Source of the DNA: JBBSEX01 sp038239345 | GTDB lineage: Bacteria > Acidobacteriota > Terriglobia > Bryobacterales > Bryobacteraceae | DNA: 64,000 bases | Direction of reading: 5' to 3' | Assembly (NCBI GenBank): GCA_038239345.1 | Contig: JBBSEX010000014.1 | Span: 1 to 64,000, forward strand | Part shown: piece after piece, positions 17,262 to 25,872 of the stretch | How positions within the stretch are numbered: the stretch's first letter is position 1 | Layout: every line of letters begins with the position of its first letter | Notes under the pieces: generated by a model | Seen by the model: only the letters and a program-made list of their open reading frames with translations | Told to the model about the DNA's origin: nothing | The model's database searches: none | Program-made: the position numbers and the translations under genes

Positions 17262-17483
17262 ATGGCGGAAGATACGAAAGCAAGCAATGCCGCGGCCCTA
17301 AGCAAAGATGAGGTCGCTCTAGAATTGATGAAATTTATCGCGGTGACAACCGGATATGGAAAGGGAACGCCGACAGCGGGATTTGGAAGCGGGAAAGGGG
17401 CGAAGACTTCCGAAGAGCATGCCGATGCCCTGATACAACTCTTCGAGCGTTGCCGCGGTGTGGTCGAAAAGCCAGCGCAATAA
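17262..17483 (+). CDS. small conserved-looking cytoplasmic protein
   Basis: A 73-residue protein with no recognised domain: an N-terminal Ala-rich hydrophilic stretch, a helix (KDEVALELMKFIAVTTGY), a Gly-rich turn region (GKGTPTAGFGSGKGAK) and a second helix (EEHADALIQLFERCRGVV). There is no signal peptide or membrane segment. It starts at ATG 17262 with a weak AGAG upstream, divergent from the HipA-like gene with a 37-bp gap. A strong hairpin follows it, supporting a real transcript. The opposite strand is also open here, but its product lacks comparable structure. Confidence 0.6.
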   Translation: MAEDTKASNAAALSKDEVALELMKFIAVTTGYGKGTPTAGFGSGKGAKTSEEHADALIQLFERCRGVVEKPAQ

Positions 17484-17498
17484 CACAACCAAGTGATG

Positions 17499-17534
17499 CG
17501 GCGGCGGGGATGCCGAAAGTGTCCCCCGCCGCCG
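17499..17534. terminator. bidirectional hairpin terminator between convergent genes
   Basis: The GC-rich arm CGGCGGCGGGGA (17499-17510) pairs with TCCCCCGCCGCCG (17522-17534) with one bulged base. The hairpin lies between the 73-residue protein gene and the convergent histone-like gene, so it can end transcription from both sides. Confidence 0.75.
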
Positions 17535-17540
17535 GCTAAT

Positions 17541-18215
17541 TTATCGTTTGCTCTTGGTTGGCGCCGTTTTCTTAGCGGGTGCCTTTTTGGCTGCCGCTTT
17601 TTTCGGAGCTGACTTCGAAGCTGTTTTCTTGGGAGCCGTCTTCTTAGGCGCCGCTTTCTTCGGAGCTGCTTTCTTTGGAGCTGTTTTCTTGGGAGCCGTC
17701 TTTTTAGGAGCGGTCTTCTTAGCTACCTTCTTCGGTGCTGCCTTCGAAGGTGCGGTTTTGGTGGTTTTTTTAGTAGTCGTAGGAGTAGCTTTCTTTGGAG
17801 CGGATTTTTTAGGCGCCGATTTCTTTGGTGCCGACTTCTTTGGTGCTGATTTCTTCGGTGCTGATTTCGTGGGTGCCGATTTCTTTGCCACTGGTAGTGC
17901 TGGAGCTTTGGCTGCAGCTTTCTTGGTTGCGCTAGTCTTCGCGGCCTTCTTCATCGGCTTCTTCGGTGGATCTTCCGGAGTCGAAGGCTTCGGCAAGGCT
18001 TCGTCCTCCGCTGGTTCTTTTATTGAATGCGCTTCCGGCGTGTGCGAGGCTGGCGGTTCGGAGACGGGCGCGGGCTTAGCTTTTTTGTCGTCTTCCTCAT
18101 CGTCGATATCATCGTCGTGACCGTACTCGCTGATATCGGATTCCAGATCCAACTGCTCATCATCCTCGAAGTCATCGAGTTCTTCATCCACGGCAAGCCG
18201 GTATCTATCAAACAT
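17541..18215 (-). CDS. histone H1-like Lys/Ala/Pro-repeat protein with acidic N-terminus
   Basis: A 224-residue low-complexity protein. Residues 1-45 are strongly acidic (DEELDDFEDDEQLDLES and DDDIDDEEDDKK), 46-90 are Pro/Glu-rich, and 90-224 are repeats of SAPKK, TAPKK and AAPKK pentads ending KTAPTKSKR. Lys-rich repeat tails of this type are found in bacterial histone H1-like and HU-extension proteins that bind DNA without sequence specificity. The acidic head in the same chain is unusual and may shield the tail or contact a partner (inference). ATG at 18215 has AGGAG nine bases upstream. The pentad repeats make the DNA prone to slippage between strains. Confidence 0.8.
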   Translation of the reverse strand: MFDRYRLAVDEELDDFEDDEQLDLESDISEYGHDDDIDDEEDDKKAKPAPVSEPPASHTPEAHSIKEPAEDEALPKPSTPEDPPKKPMKKAAKTSATKKAAAKAPALPVAKKSAPTKSAPKKSAPKKSAPKKSAPKKSAPKKATPTTTKKTTKTAPSKAAPKKVAKKTAPKKTAPKKTAPKKAAPKKAAPKKTAPKKTASKSAPKKAAAKKAPAKKTAPTKSKR

Positions 18216-18369
18216 TATTCGTCTCTCCTGTTAATGCCTGGCCAAGATTAGAATAACGCTTTTTGCTGCAAAGGCAAGAGAAGAGTTGCAAAAACTAAGC
18301 GAGCGGACCGCAGTTGCGCTAGCGATCGGGGGCGGTGCCGGTGAGATGCGGGAGGAACTACAAAGTACA

Positions 18370-18394
18370 CGAGGCGCCTAAATGAAGCGCCTCG
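18370..18394 (-). terminator. hairpin after the lytic transglycosylase gene
   Basis: The perfect 8-bp stem CGAGGCGC (18370-18377) with GCGCCTCG (18387-18394) and a 9-nt loop lies 11 bp downstream of the stop of the minus-strand MltD-like gene. No T-run follows, so it may be a stabilising hairpin or a weak terminator. Confidence 0.5.
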
Positions 18395-18404
18395 ATTATG
18401 AAAG

Positions 18405-20156
18405 TTAGCGCATGCTGGCATTCGCCGTGGCGACGCCCGGGAGAGAAGCCCGGCGATGCAGAACCTTCGGCGGCACGCGCCGTGACACTGTTGCTTTACG
18501 CGCGACAGGCGTAGCTTTGAATGCATTCGCCGTGCGGCTAGAAACTCGATTCGCGGCATATCTTGAACTCGTCGCATGAGTCTGCTTCAAGGCTGCCGTG
18601 CGGGTGGTTGCAACGCGAGTGACCGCTCTCTTCGCCATGGCCGTGCGGGGTTCTTGATAGGAGGCCGGAATCAACAACAGGTCGCCCGCATTCGGAGCCG
18701 CGACAAAGTTATGATTCGCTCCCGCGATGGATGATGCCGACGCGCCATAGTGTTGGGCAATCGAAGCTAACGTCTCGCCTTGCTCCACGTGATGCAAGCG
18801 CCACGCCGCGCGATTCGCCGCGGGCACGGTGTCTAATGCCGCGGATACCGTGTTCAACGAACCCTTCGGTAAACGCACTTCATAACCCGCAGGAGCCAGA
18901 CTCTTCAACAATGCCGGATTCAATTCGCGAATATCGGATATCGGCCGATCGGCGGCGTCGGCAATCAAAGCCAGATTCGTGTGGGCCGTCACGGTTAGCT
19001 TGTCGTACTCCAGCGCTTTATCCAACTCCACATCCTCCAGACCGTAGTCTTTCGGATTTTTCGCCATGATCGTCATTGCCAGAATCAGCGGTACGTAATT
19101 GGTTGTCTCGCGCGGCAATACGCGCAGGTCGCGAAGGCTCCAGAAGTCGGCGTAGCCCGTCCGCTGCACCGCGCGGTCGACACATCCCGGGCCGCAATTG
19201 TAGGCCGCCATCGCCAGATACCAGTCGCCAAAATGATTAAACAGATCTTTCAAATGGCGGGCGGCGGCGCGCGTTGCCTTCTCCGGATCTAAACGGTCGT
19301 CGCTATAGGGAGTCTGGTTCAAACCGTACTCACGGCCCCGGAACTGTACAAATTGCCACATACCCGCGGCAGCTTTGTTGGACACGGCGCGCGGTAGAAA
19401 GCCCGACTCAGCCTGAGCCAGAAAAATCAATTCGGCGGGAACGCCTTCTTCGCTCAGCACACGCTGGATCAGAGGCTTATAACGGCCCGCGCGGCGTAAA
19501 CCGGCAGTGAGGATTCTTTTTCCTTTTTCCGTGGAGAAGAAGTGGATATAGCTGACGACTGCATCGGACTCTTCAAGCGGCAATTGCGATAACGTCGCTT
19601 GAATTTCTTCCTTCACCTTCGGCCGCAATTGCGGATCGATTGGAAACGTCATCTCGATAATGCTATCCAGCGGCGATTTATCGTACGCAACTTTATCTGA
19701 AGCCTCACCCGAACCTAATCCATCCAAATCGTAACGATAGATTGAATTCACCATTTCGTCGAGTCGGCGTTCCATTTTCTGACGGTCGGCGGCATTTTCC
19801 GGTGTCCCGAGCAGGATGTCCACAGCGCGGTTGAATGACTTGCGCGCTTCATCGCTGTTTCCGTCCTGATACGCTCGTTTGCCGCTTTCGAATTGTTCTT
19901 CGGCGCGCCGGATACGCAGGTCGGCCTCACTGGGGCGGGGTGGCAAAGCCAGGGCCGGGAGAATCGGCATCTCGGAACGATACATCGGATGATCGGCGGC
20001 GGGGGGCTCGGCGATGGGCTCTAACTCAGCACTTGGAGTGGCTGGCAGAAACGACATCTTAAAGGACTGCGACTTCGAGGCGGCGCAACTTACGATTGCA
20101 AACGAGAGACAAACAACAGCGAGTGGGGCTAGGACGTGACGGGGCAAACAAGTCAT
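18405..20156 (-). CDS. mltD: MltD-like membrane-bound lytic transglycosylase with LysM
   Basis: A 583-residue enzyme that cleaves the MurNAc-GlcNAc bond of peptidoglycan to give 1,6-anhydro ends. The N-terminus (LAVVCLSFAIVSCAASKS) looks like a lipoprotein signal with Cys25. The SLT catalytic domain lies at about 225-350: AQAESGFLPRAVSNKAAAGMW holds the catalytic Glu, and MAAYNCGPGCVDRAV is the conserved AYNxG region. One LysM domain (about 450-500, HHVEQGETLASIAQHYGAS) binds glycan. The C-terminal ~75 residues are basic and Ala/Arg/Thr-rich, an unusual tail. ATG at 20156 has AAAGGAT six bases upstream. Confidence 0.92.
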   Translation of the reverse strand: MTCLPRHVLAPLAVVCLSFAIVSCAASKSQSFKMSFLPATPSAELEPIAEPPAADHPMYRSEMPILPALALPPRPSEADLRIRRAEEQFESGKRAYQDGNSDEARKSFNRAVDILLGTPENAADRQKMERRLDEMVNSIYRYDLDGLGSGEASDKVAYDKSPLDSIIEMTFPIDPQLRPKVKEEIQATLSQLPLEESDAVVSYIHFFSTEKGKRILTAGLRRAGRYKPLIQRVLSEEGVPAELIFLAQAESGFLPRAVSNKAAAGMWQFVQFRGREYGLNQTPYSDDRLDPEKATRAAARHLKDLFNHFGDWYLAMAAYNCGPGCVDRAVQRTGYADFWSLRDLRVLPRETTNYVPLILAMTIMAKNPKDYGLEDVELDKALEYDKLTVTAHTNLALIADAADRPISDIRELNPALLKSLAPAGYEVRLPKGSLNTVSAALDTVPAANRAAWRLHHVEQGETLASIAQHYGASASSIAGANHNFVAAPNAGDLLLIPASYQEPRTAMAKRAVTRVATTRTAALKQTHATSSRYAANRVSSRTANAFKATPVARKATVSRRVPPKVLHRRASLPGVATANASMR

Positions 20157-20581
20157 GCTTATCCTTTGTTATAACTGCATTAATTTGTACGCGAAAGTCT
20201 TACTCTACAATCGGTTGCACTGAGCGGTCAAGGTATAAAACGCGGGGGATGGGGGCTATCTTACGTGGCCTTCCAATTGCTCATGTTGGGGGACGGCACT
20301 TAAAACCATCGAGTTACGCGGTCGGTGAGCGATTCTTCGACCTCGGTCAGTTAGGTTAAAATCCGTTAACGAAACTTTCTCCAACGCTCGTAAGGCGAAG
20401 AAACGACGAAGATTTATAGGAATACTCTTACTCCGGGTACTGCCGTTTATTGCCCTTGGCTAATTAGTGAACGGCAACTGGATTAGTACTTTGTTCATAT
20501 GGTACTGGTGGAGGACTTTGTGGTAAATTCTTGTAGCAAGGTTTAGATCTTGCTCCTAGAGATTGGGCCGATAAGCCGTAT
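20157..20581. other. 425-bp divergent intergenic region
   Basis: Non-coding on both strands as far as I can see; it separates the MltD-like gene from a short secreted-protein gene and should hold both promoters. The part nearest the right-hand gene is AT-richer and contains TAGTAC and GGTACTGGTGG, which also occur in other intergenic regions of the window (near 23011 and 55612). No hairpin or riboswitch fold was recognised. Confidence 0.4.
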
Positions 20582-20893
20582 ATGAAACGAAGCCATCAAA
20601 CACTTCTGTTGCTCGCCTCGCTGATTGCAATCGTTGTCACTGTTCGGGCCCAGACACCACAGGAAAACGTCCCTGTGCCGCAGGAAGGCGTACAACCGGT
20701 TTCAACAGCCAGAAACAAGGTTGCTGAATCGGGTTTACGGCCCAACGGCCCCGGCCCCGTCCTACTATCTTCGTTGCCAGGCGTTGTCTATCAATTGGGC
20801 CCCGACGGAGCGGCGACGTTTTACTCCCTGGTTACCCCGTTTCGCGGCGTTGCGATCTCACAAGACGGACATAATCTCTACATCGGGAATTGA
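20582..20893 (+). CDS. short secreted protein, possibly a truncated beta-propeller
   Basis: A 103-residue product with a signal peptide (about 1-23, ending VTVRAQ), a Pro/Gln-rich linker and a segment, VLLSSLPGVVYQLGPDGAAT, leading to AISQDGHNLYIGN. The end resembles the strand pair of one NHL/YVTN propeller blade (SPDGxxLYV), but the stop comes directly after it. A full propeller needs at least four blades, so this may be a 5' remnant of a longer gene or a small protein of its own. The next gene begins 51 bp downstream, leaving no room for the rest. Confidence 0.5.
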   Translation: MKRSHQTLLLLASLIAIVVTVRAQTPQENVPVPQEGVQPVSTARNKVAESGLRPNGPGPVLLSSLPGVVYQLGPDGAATFYSLVTPFRGVAISQDGHNLYIGN

Positions 20894-20944
20894 TGCCGCC
20901 CAGCGCGGGCAGGTCCGTCTACAACCTCTTGTAGAATAATTCGC

Positions 20945-21892
20945 ATGACCGGCAAGCTGCTTTTCGCCCTGATTCTTTCCACTGCCCTGCTCCCCGCTTC
21001 GCCCCACCGGGTGAAGGACGTCAGTATTCGCATTCTCTCGACCATGCTCGCCGACGATGGAATTGGAGAGTGGGGTTTCTCGGCGATTGTGGAAGCCGAT
21101 GGTCATCGCATCTTGGTGGACACAGGTGCGAGACCATCTACTGTTCTCGAAAATGCGAGAGAACTCGGAGTCGATCTTGCCTCCATCACCGACGTGGTTC
21201 TTACACACAACCATTCCGACCATACAGGTGGCTTGCTCACTCTTCGCCGGGCTGTGCTACCTGTAAATCGCTCCGGCCTATCGCGCGCTTATGTGGCGCG
21301 AGGAATTTTCTATAGCCGACCGGGGCCTAACGCGAAAGAAAGCAATCCAGTTCTCGCTATAAAGAGTGAATATGAAGGTTCGGGCGGTAAGTTTTTTGAG
21401 AACTCCAAGCCCGTCGAGCTATACCCCGGTATCTGGCTCACCGGTCCCGTGCCGCGTAAGTATCCGGAGCGAAACTGGAGCACGGTCGGAAAGATAGTGA
21501 CGCCCAGCGGCATCATCGAAGATAATATTCCGGAAGACCAATCGGTGGTGCTGGAAACGGATCGGGGGTCAATCGTTGTCACAGGCTGCGGGCACGCGGG
21601 GATCGTCAACACTCTTGAATTCGCCCGCCAGGCAATCAACCTGAGCCCCGTTCACGCCATAGTCGGCGGTCTACACCTGTTCAACGCCGACGATGAGAAG
21701 CTAGCCTGGACCGCCGGAAAATTGCGTGACTTTGGGCTGAAGTATTTTATCAGCGCGCACTGCACGGGCATTGAGGCGACGTACCGCATCCGCGAACTGG
21801 CGAACCTTGATCGCCGCACCTGCGTTGTTGGTTCGGTTGGTTCCAGTTATAGTCTGGCGAAAGGAATTGATCCGCTGCGAATCGCGAAATGA
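20945..21892 (+). CDS. secreted metallo-beta-lactamase-fold hydrolase
   Basis: A 315-residue MBL-fold protein with an N-terminal signal peptide (LLFALILSTALLPASP). The metal-binding signature THNHSDHTGG is intact, and later His ligands are visible in TGCGHAGIVN, IVGGLHLFN and FISAHCTGIEA. The order and spacing match the family annotated as 7,8-dihydropterin-6-yl-methyl-4-aminobenzene 5'-phosphate synthase-like proteins, whose bacterial substrates are unclear. Export suggests an extracytoplasmic substrate rather than pterin synthesis. The start at 20945 has a poor ribosome-binding site. It is convergent with the coiled-coil protein gene at 21909. Confidence 0.87.
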   Translation: MTGKLLFALILSTALLPASPHRVKDVSIRILSTMLADDGIGEWGFSAIVEADGHRILVDTGARPSTVLENARELGVDLASITDVVLTHNHSDHTGGLLTLRRAVLPVNRSGLSRAYVARGIFYSRPGPNAKESNPVLAIKSEYEGSGGKFFENSKPVELYPGIWLTGPVPRKYPERNWSTVGKIVTPSGIIEDNIPEDQSVVLETDRGSIVVTGCGHAGIVNTLEFARQAINLSPVHAIVGGLHLFNADDEKLAWTAGKLRDFGLKYFISAHCTGIEATYRIRELANLDRRTCVVGSVGSSYSLAKGIDPLRIAK

Positions 21893-21908
21893 TCTATCTG
21901 GCCCAAAC

Positions 21909-22838
21909 CTACTGCCGCTGCAATTCGACCTTGGGCGTCGCCAGATAACCGTCGATCTTATCTTTGGTGATCTGATTCACCACAATCTCATAGGGCTGCT
22001 TGTTGCGCGACACGTAGAATTGAACCGGTTCATTGACCGTTTTATCCCGCTTCTGGACGCGCGCGTCTTCAATAACCAACTCGACTGTATATTTGCGGCG
22101 ACTGGGATCGGTTTTCTTTAGCAGCACGCCGACGTTGCCTACCGGAAGCGCTTCTTTCCCCTTGGTGAGGTGAAATTCCGTATAGTTCCTGTCGCCCACG
22201 GCCTTCAGCAACTCGAGTTCTTTGGCGTTCGTGGCAATCCGTCCGCTCATGACGCCCATATCGCCCACCACCTGTTTCAGATCGAATACGGCTTTCTTTA
22301 GGAATGTCTGAGTCTCCGCCACCTCATTCCGCACGTTGGTGACATCGGCCGAAACGCCCGTGATCTTTTCGTCGGCCTTGGCTACCCCCTGGCTCATGTC
22401 GGAGAGTTGTCTCTTCACTTGCTCATGCCGTTCATTCTGCTGCAGTTCGGCTGACTTCAGTTCCTTGGCCAAGCGCTGAACGTTCCCTACGGCATCTACT
22501 TTTGTCTGCCCCGCTGATTTTTCCACTTCGTGCCTGGCGATTTCCAACTCCTCTCGCAAGGTCTTCAAGGTCTTGCGATTGGAAGTGGCCGTAATCGCTG
22601 ACATCTCCTGGACTTTTGAGATTTCAGCCAACAGTAGCTGTTGTGATTTAGCAATCTCCTGCTGCAAGTCCGCGACCTTCTTTTGCACGCGATATACGTT
22701 TTGCAACATAAACAGCAGGGTGCACATCAGCGTCAGGGAAACGACAATAAACGTGGTCTTGGCGACGGATGCATTCACGACGCCCGACTCGGATGTAATT
22801 CGCTGCGTATAAGGCCGGGGATACCGATAATAAGCCAC
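21909..22838 (-). CDS. single-pass membrane protein with long periplasmic coiled coil
   Basis: A 309-residue protein of unrecognised family. A GTG start at 22838 with GAGG seven bases upstream gives a short basic Tyr-rich head. One membrane helix follows (TTFIVVSLTLMCTLLFMLQN), then about 170 residues of heptad-like coiled coil (VADLQQEIAKSQQLLLAEIS through DVTNVRNEVAETQTFLKK). A C-terminal compact domain of ~90 residues has strands such as KYTVELVIEDARVQKRD. The frame opens further upstream without a better start. It is divergent from the NfrB-like glycosyltransferase with 182 bp between the starts, so shared regulation is plausible; a role in glycan export is inference. Confidence 0.78.
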   Translation of the reverse strand: MAYYRYPRPYTQRITSESGVVNASVAKTTFIVVSLTLMCTLLFMLQNVYRVQKKVADLQQEIAKSQQLLLAEISKVQEMSAITATSNRKTLKTLREELEIARHEVEKSAGQTKVDAVGNVQRLAKELKSAELQQNERHEQVKRQLSDMSQGVAKADEKITGVSADVTNVRNEVAETQTFLKKAVFDLKQVVGDMGVMSGRIATNAKELELLKAVGDRNYTEFHLTKGKEALPVGNVGVLLKKTDPSRRKYTVELVIEDARVQKRDKTVNEPVQFYVSRNKQPYEIVVNQITKDKIDGYLATPKVELQRQ

Positions 22839-22908
22839 TATAAAACCTCGCACATACCAAGTTATATGCTGCCGGGAAAAACTGACATCGAGCGGAGTAT
22901 GCAGACTG

Positions 22909-22927
22909 GTTAGGGAAAGCACCTAAC
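22909..22927. promoter_or_regulatory. inverted repeat in the divergent promoter region
   Basis: GTTAGG (22909-22914) and CCTAAC (22922-22927) form a perfect 6-bp inverted repeat with a 7-nt spacer. It lies between the divergent starts of the coiled-coil protein and the NfrB-like glycosyltransferase, a natural place for an operator. Nothing identifies the regulator. Confidence 0.35.
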
Positions 22928-23020
22928 TTCCAGGCCCACAAACGAAGGGAAGGAGTACCCACCGATTCTACATTTTACTTTTTATGCGAATTTCCGCGCC
23001 TTCGGCCCACTAGTACTCCA

Positions 23021-24814
23021 GTGTTATTCGCGTTAGACAGTATAGACTCCATAATCGGCTGGATACTGGGCCCCTTATCGGCCTACATCCTACTCAGCGG
23101 GCTGGACGACCTGTTCGTGCTACTCGCCGCAGCTTGGGTCTGGATAGGACACTGGCGGCTGGAAATACCGCTGCCCACCGAGGCCGATCTTGTTGCCGCG
23201 GTTCCCAAGCGGATTGCCATCTTCGTTCCTTTATGGAAGGAATTTGAAGTAATCGGCAAGATGTTGGAACACAACATTGCGGCCAACAAATATACGACGT
23301 ATGACTTTTTTGTCGGGACGTACCCCAATGACGGAGCGACTATCGAAGCTGTCCAGGAAATTGCCGCACGCTTTCCCCGCGTCCACCTTGCCGTATGTCC
23401 GCACGATGGCCCCACGTCCAAGGCCGATTGCTTGAACTGGGTTTTTCAACGCATGCTCCTTCATGAAGAACGCCATGGCTGCCACTTCGACATGGTAGTA
23501 ACTCATGATGCCGAAGATCTGATCCATCCCGAAGCCCTGCGTTGGATTAATTACTTCGGCGATCACTACGATTTCATTCAGATTCCCGTCCTGGCTCTTC
23601 CCACTCCATTCCTTTCGATAACGCATGGAATATATTGCGACGAGTTCGCCGAGTTTCAAACCCGCGACCTTCCGGTTCGCCGGCGGTTAGGTGGATTCGT
23701 CCCCTCGGCCGGAGTCGGCACTGGCTATTCGCGCGAGGCCTTGGAGAAGTTGGCGGTATCGGGATCGAACCGGATTTTTGAACCCGTCTGTCTTACCGAA
23801 GATTATGAAAACGGGCTGCGCCTTAAAAATTTGGGATGCAAACAGATATTCGTTCCCATCACCAAGGCGCGGGGAAGTTTCGTGGCCACTCGCGAGTTCT
23901 TTCCGCAGAATCGACGCGCCGCCATCCGCCAGCGTACTCGTTGGGTGACCGGAATTTCGCTTCAGAGTTGGGACAGGCATGGTTGGAGCGGCGGAATTGG
24001 CCAGGTCTACTGGCTGTGGCGCGATCGAAAGAGCCTCATTGGCAACCCTCTCAGCCTGCTTGCGAACGCAATTTTCCTCTATGGGATGCTAACCCTGGCC
24101 TGGGCCACATTTACGGGCGGTCCATGGGGACTTGCGCACTTCGCACCGAACCGTCTGCTCCCGTTTGCTATCGCTCTTCAAATGATTCATACGCTGGCGA
24201 GGGGTGGTTGCGTTACCCGCGTCTACGGCTGGCGATTCGCGCTGGGGGTTCCGATCCGGGCCGTTTTCGCCAATTGGATCAATGCAATCGCTACAACCCG
24301 GGCGCTGTATCGATTTGCCATTGCGAAGTTTCGCCGTCAGCCTCTTGTTTGGCTGAAGACCGAGCACGCCTACCCATCGCGCACGGCGTTGCTTGAGCAC
24401 AAACGATTCTTAACCGAGATGTTGATTTGCTGCGGGTATATCACTGAAGAAGAACTTCTGGAAGCCCTTGCGACGAAAGTGGGAGACGGCAGCATTGAAC
24501 AGTATTTGGTGGCAACCGGCAAGATCACCGACGATCAACTCTGTGAGGCTCTGGCGTTGCAACAGGGGCTACCCATCGCTCGGATCGAACCCAAGCAAAT
24601 CTCGCGGAACGTCGCTCGTTCCCTGCCCAAACACATCGTCAGCGGATGGAAAGTGGTGCCATTCAAGGTGGCGTCGGGCAGCATGTTCATCGCCGGCACG
24701 GAAGCACCGGGTGACGATTTAACGGCAGCGCTGCGACCCTTCACGCGCCTGGAGATACGATTCCATTTGATGACGCCGAAAAAATTTACTGCCCTGCAGG
24801 AACAGTTGTTATAA
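23021..24814 (+). CDS. NfrB-like family 2 glycosyltransferase with C-terminal MshEN domain
   Basis: A 597-residue membrane glycosyltransferase resembling NfrB, the inner-membrane partner of the phage N4 receptor. N-terminal membrane helices precede a GT2 domain with IAIFVPLWKE, acidic VVTHDAEDLIHPEAL and LTEDYENGLRLKNLG, and the processive-enzyme motif RQRTRW. More membrane helices follow (SLLANAIFLYGMLTLAWA). The C-terminal ~150 residues are an MshEN/T2SSE_N domain with two half-motifs (ITEEELLEALATK and ITDDQLCEALALQQGLPIA). In NfrB this domain is known to bind cyclic di-GMP; here the Arg and Gly of both RLGxxL half-motifs are not conserved, so binding is uncertain. The start is GTG at 23021 with no clear ribosome-binding site. 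A diguanylate cyclase gene converges on it. Confidence 0.86.
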   Translation: MLFALDSIDSIIGWILGPLSAYILLSGLDDLFVLLAAAWVWIGHWRLEIPLPTEADLVAAVPKRIAIFVPLWKEFEVIGKMLEHNIAANKYTTYDFFVGTYPNDGATIEAVQEIAARFPRVHLAVCPHDGPTSKADCLNWVFQRMLLHEERHGCHFDMVVTHDAEDLIHPEALRWINYFGDHYDFIQIPVLALPTPFLSITHGIYCDEFAEFQTRDLPVRRRLGGFVPSAGVGTGYSREALEKLAVSGSNRIFEPVCLTEDYENGLRLKNLGCKQIFVPITKARGSFVATREFFPQNRRAAIRQRTRWVTGISLQSWDRHGWSGGIGQVYWLWRDRKSLIGNPLSLLANAIFLYGMLTLAWATFTGGPWGLAHFAPNRLLPFAIALQMIHTLARGGCVTRVYGWRFALGVPIRAVFANWINAIATTRALYRFAIAKFRRQPLVWLKTEHAYPSRTALLEHKRFLTEMLICCGYITEEELLEALATKVGDGSIEQYLVATGKITDDQLCEALALQQGLPIARIEPKQISRNVARSLPKHIVSGWKVVPFKVASGSMFIAGTEAPGDDLTAALRPFTRLEIRFHLMTPKKFTALQEQLL

Positions 24815-24822
24815 AGCGATGT

Positions 24823-25872
24823 CTACGCGGTTGGGATCTCGCTGTTCGACGGCAGAAACACTACCCGGTCGCGTCCCTCGCGCTTAGCTTTATACAGGGC
24901 CTCGTCGGCCAGACGAATCAAAGTTTCCGGACTGGACACATCGCCAGCCTGCAACGATGTCGCCCCGAAGCTTCCGGTTAATGTAAACGAAGCTTCCTTC
25001 AAATCGATCGACGATGCCTTAAGGGCTTTTTGCATTCTTTCGGCTTCGTCTTTTGTGGCTACATCCCCACAACCGGGGAGCACAATCAGAAATTCTTCTC
25101 CGCCATAACGGCCGATGGCATCGTATGGGCGAATGCATCCCTTCATTCGGCGTGCAGCCTCGCGCAAGACTCCGTCGCCGGCGAAATGGCCGTAGTTGTC
25201 GTTGACCGACTTGAAATGATCCAAATCCACCAGCACGACTCCAATTGGGCGTCCCTCGCGCTCGCTGCGGTTTAATTCGCGTTCCAGCGTTTCCAAAATG
25301 GAGGATCGGTTGGAAATTCGCGTCAGAAAATCTTGTGTTGCCTGTTCACGCAATGCTTCGCGAGCAGCCAACAATTTTGCCTGCAGATCGATAATGCGGA
25401 TTCCGGCTCGTAAGCGGACTTTCAACTCGTGCTGATCGAAGGGCTTTATCAGATAATCGTCGGCGCCAGCCTCCATGCCTTCGATTAAATCCCCTTTTAG
25501 ACCTTTCGAACTTAATAATAGGATATACGTGTATGGTTCGCGGGCGCGGGCGCGAACTCTACGGCAGACCTCTGGGCCAGTCAAGCCCGGCATTACCCAG
25601 TCGAGGACAGCCAGCGCCGGAGCGTCGTCGCGCTGCATCACTTCCCAAGCCTCGTTACCGTCGCTTACCGCGACAACGTCGCAGCCCCATTTTCGCAGCG
25701 TGACATCCAGAAGGTGGCGAGAAACGACACTGTCATCCGCGATCAGGATGCGCATCGGGGGCGTCCCTTCTCTCGATCCGGAAAGAAGCGGCAACGACTC
25801 TTCGTGCTGATCGGTTATGACGCTTATCTCGGGCACGCTTTCCTCATCTAATATTCGCTGTTCTTCAACCAT
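24823..25872 (-). CDS. response regulator diguanylate cyclase (REC-GGDEF)
   Basis: A 349-residue protein. After a ~39-residue linker comes a receiver domain (40-160) with the acidic pair Asp46/Asp47, phospho-acceptor Asp91 (LAVLDWVMPG) and Lys143. A GGDEF domain (about 175-345) follows with an intact active site GGEEF at 257-261 and an inhibitory RxxD site (RPYD, 248-251) exactly five residues upstream. It should make cyclic di-GMP when phosphorylated and be feedback-inhibited. A Met at residue 40 is a possible alternative start. No sensor kinase is adjacent. Only 8 bp separate its 3' end from that of the NfrB-like gene, whose MshEN domain is a plausible target. Confidence 0.94.
   Translation of the reverse strand: MVEEQRILDEESVPEISVITDQHEESLPLLSGSREGTPPMRILIADDSVVSRHLLDVTLRKWGCDVVAVSDGNEAWEVMQRDDAPALAVLDWVMPGLTGPEVCRRVRARAREPYTYILLLSSKGLKGDLIEGMEAGADDYLIKPFDQHELKVRLRAGIRIIDLQAKLLAAREALREQATQDFLTRISNRSSILETLERELNRSEREGRPIGVVLVDLDHFKSVNDNYGHFAGDGVLREAARRMKGCIRPYDAIGRYGGEEFLIVLPGCGDVATKDEAERMQKALKASSIDLKEASFTLTGSFGATSLQAGDVSSPETLIRLADEALYKAKREGRDRVVFLPSNSEIPTA

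Noticed and set aside
17548..18120. 190-codon plus-strand frame opposite the histone-like gene
   Set aside because: Its Phe/Gly/Ala repeats are just the reverse reading of the Lys/Ala/Pro pentads. The minus-strand gene has a good ribosome-binding site.
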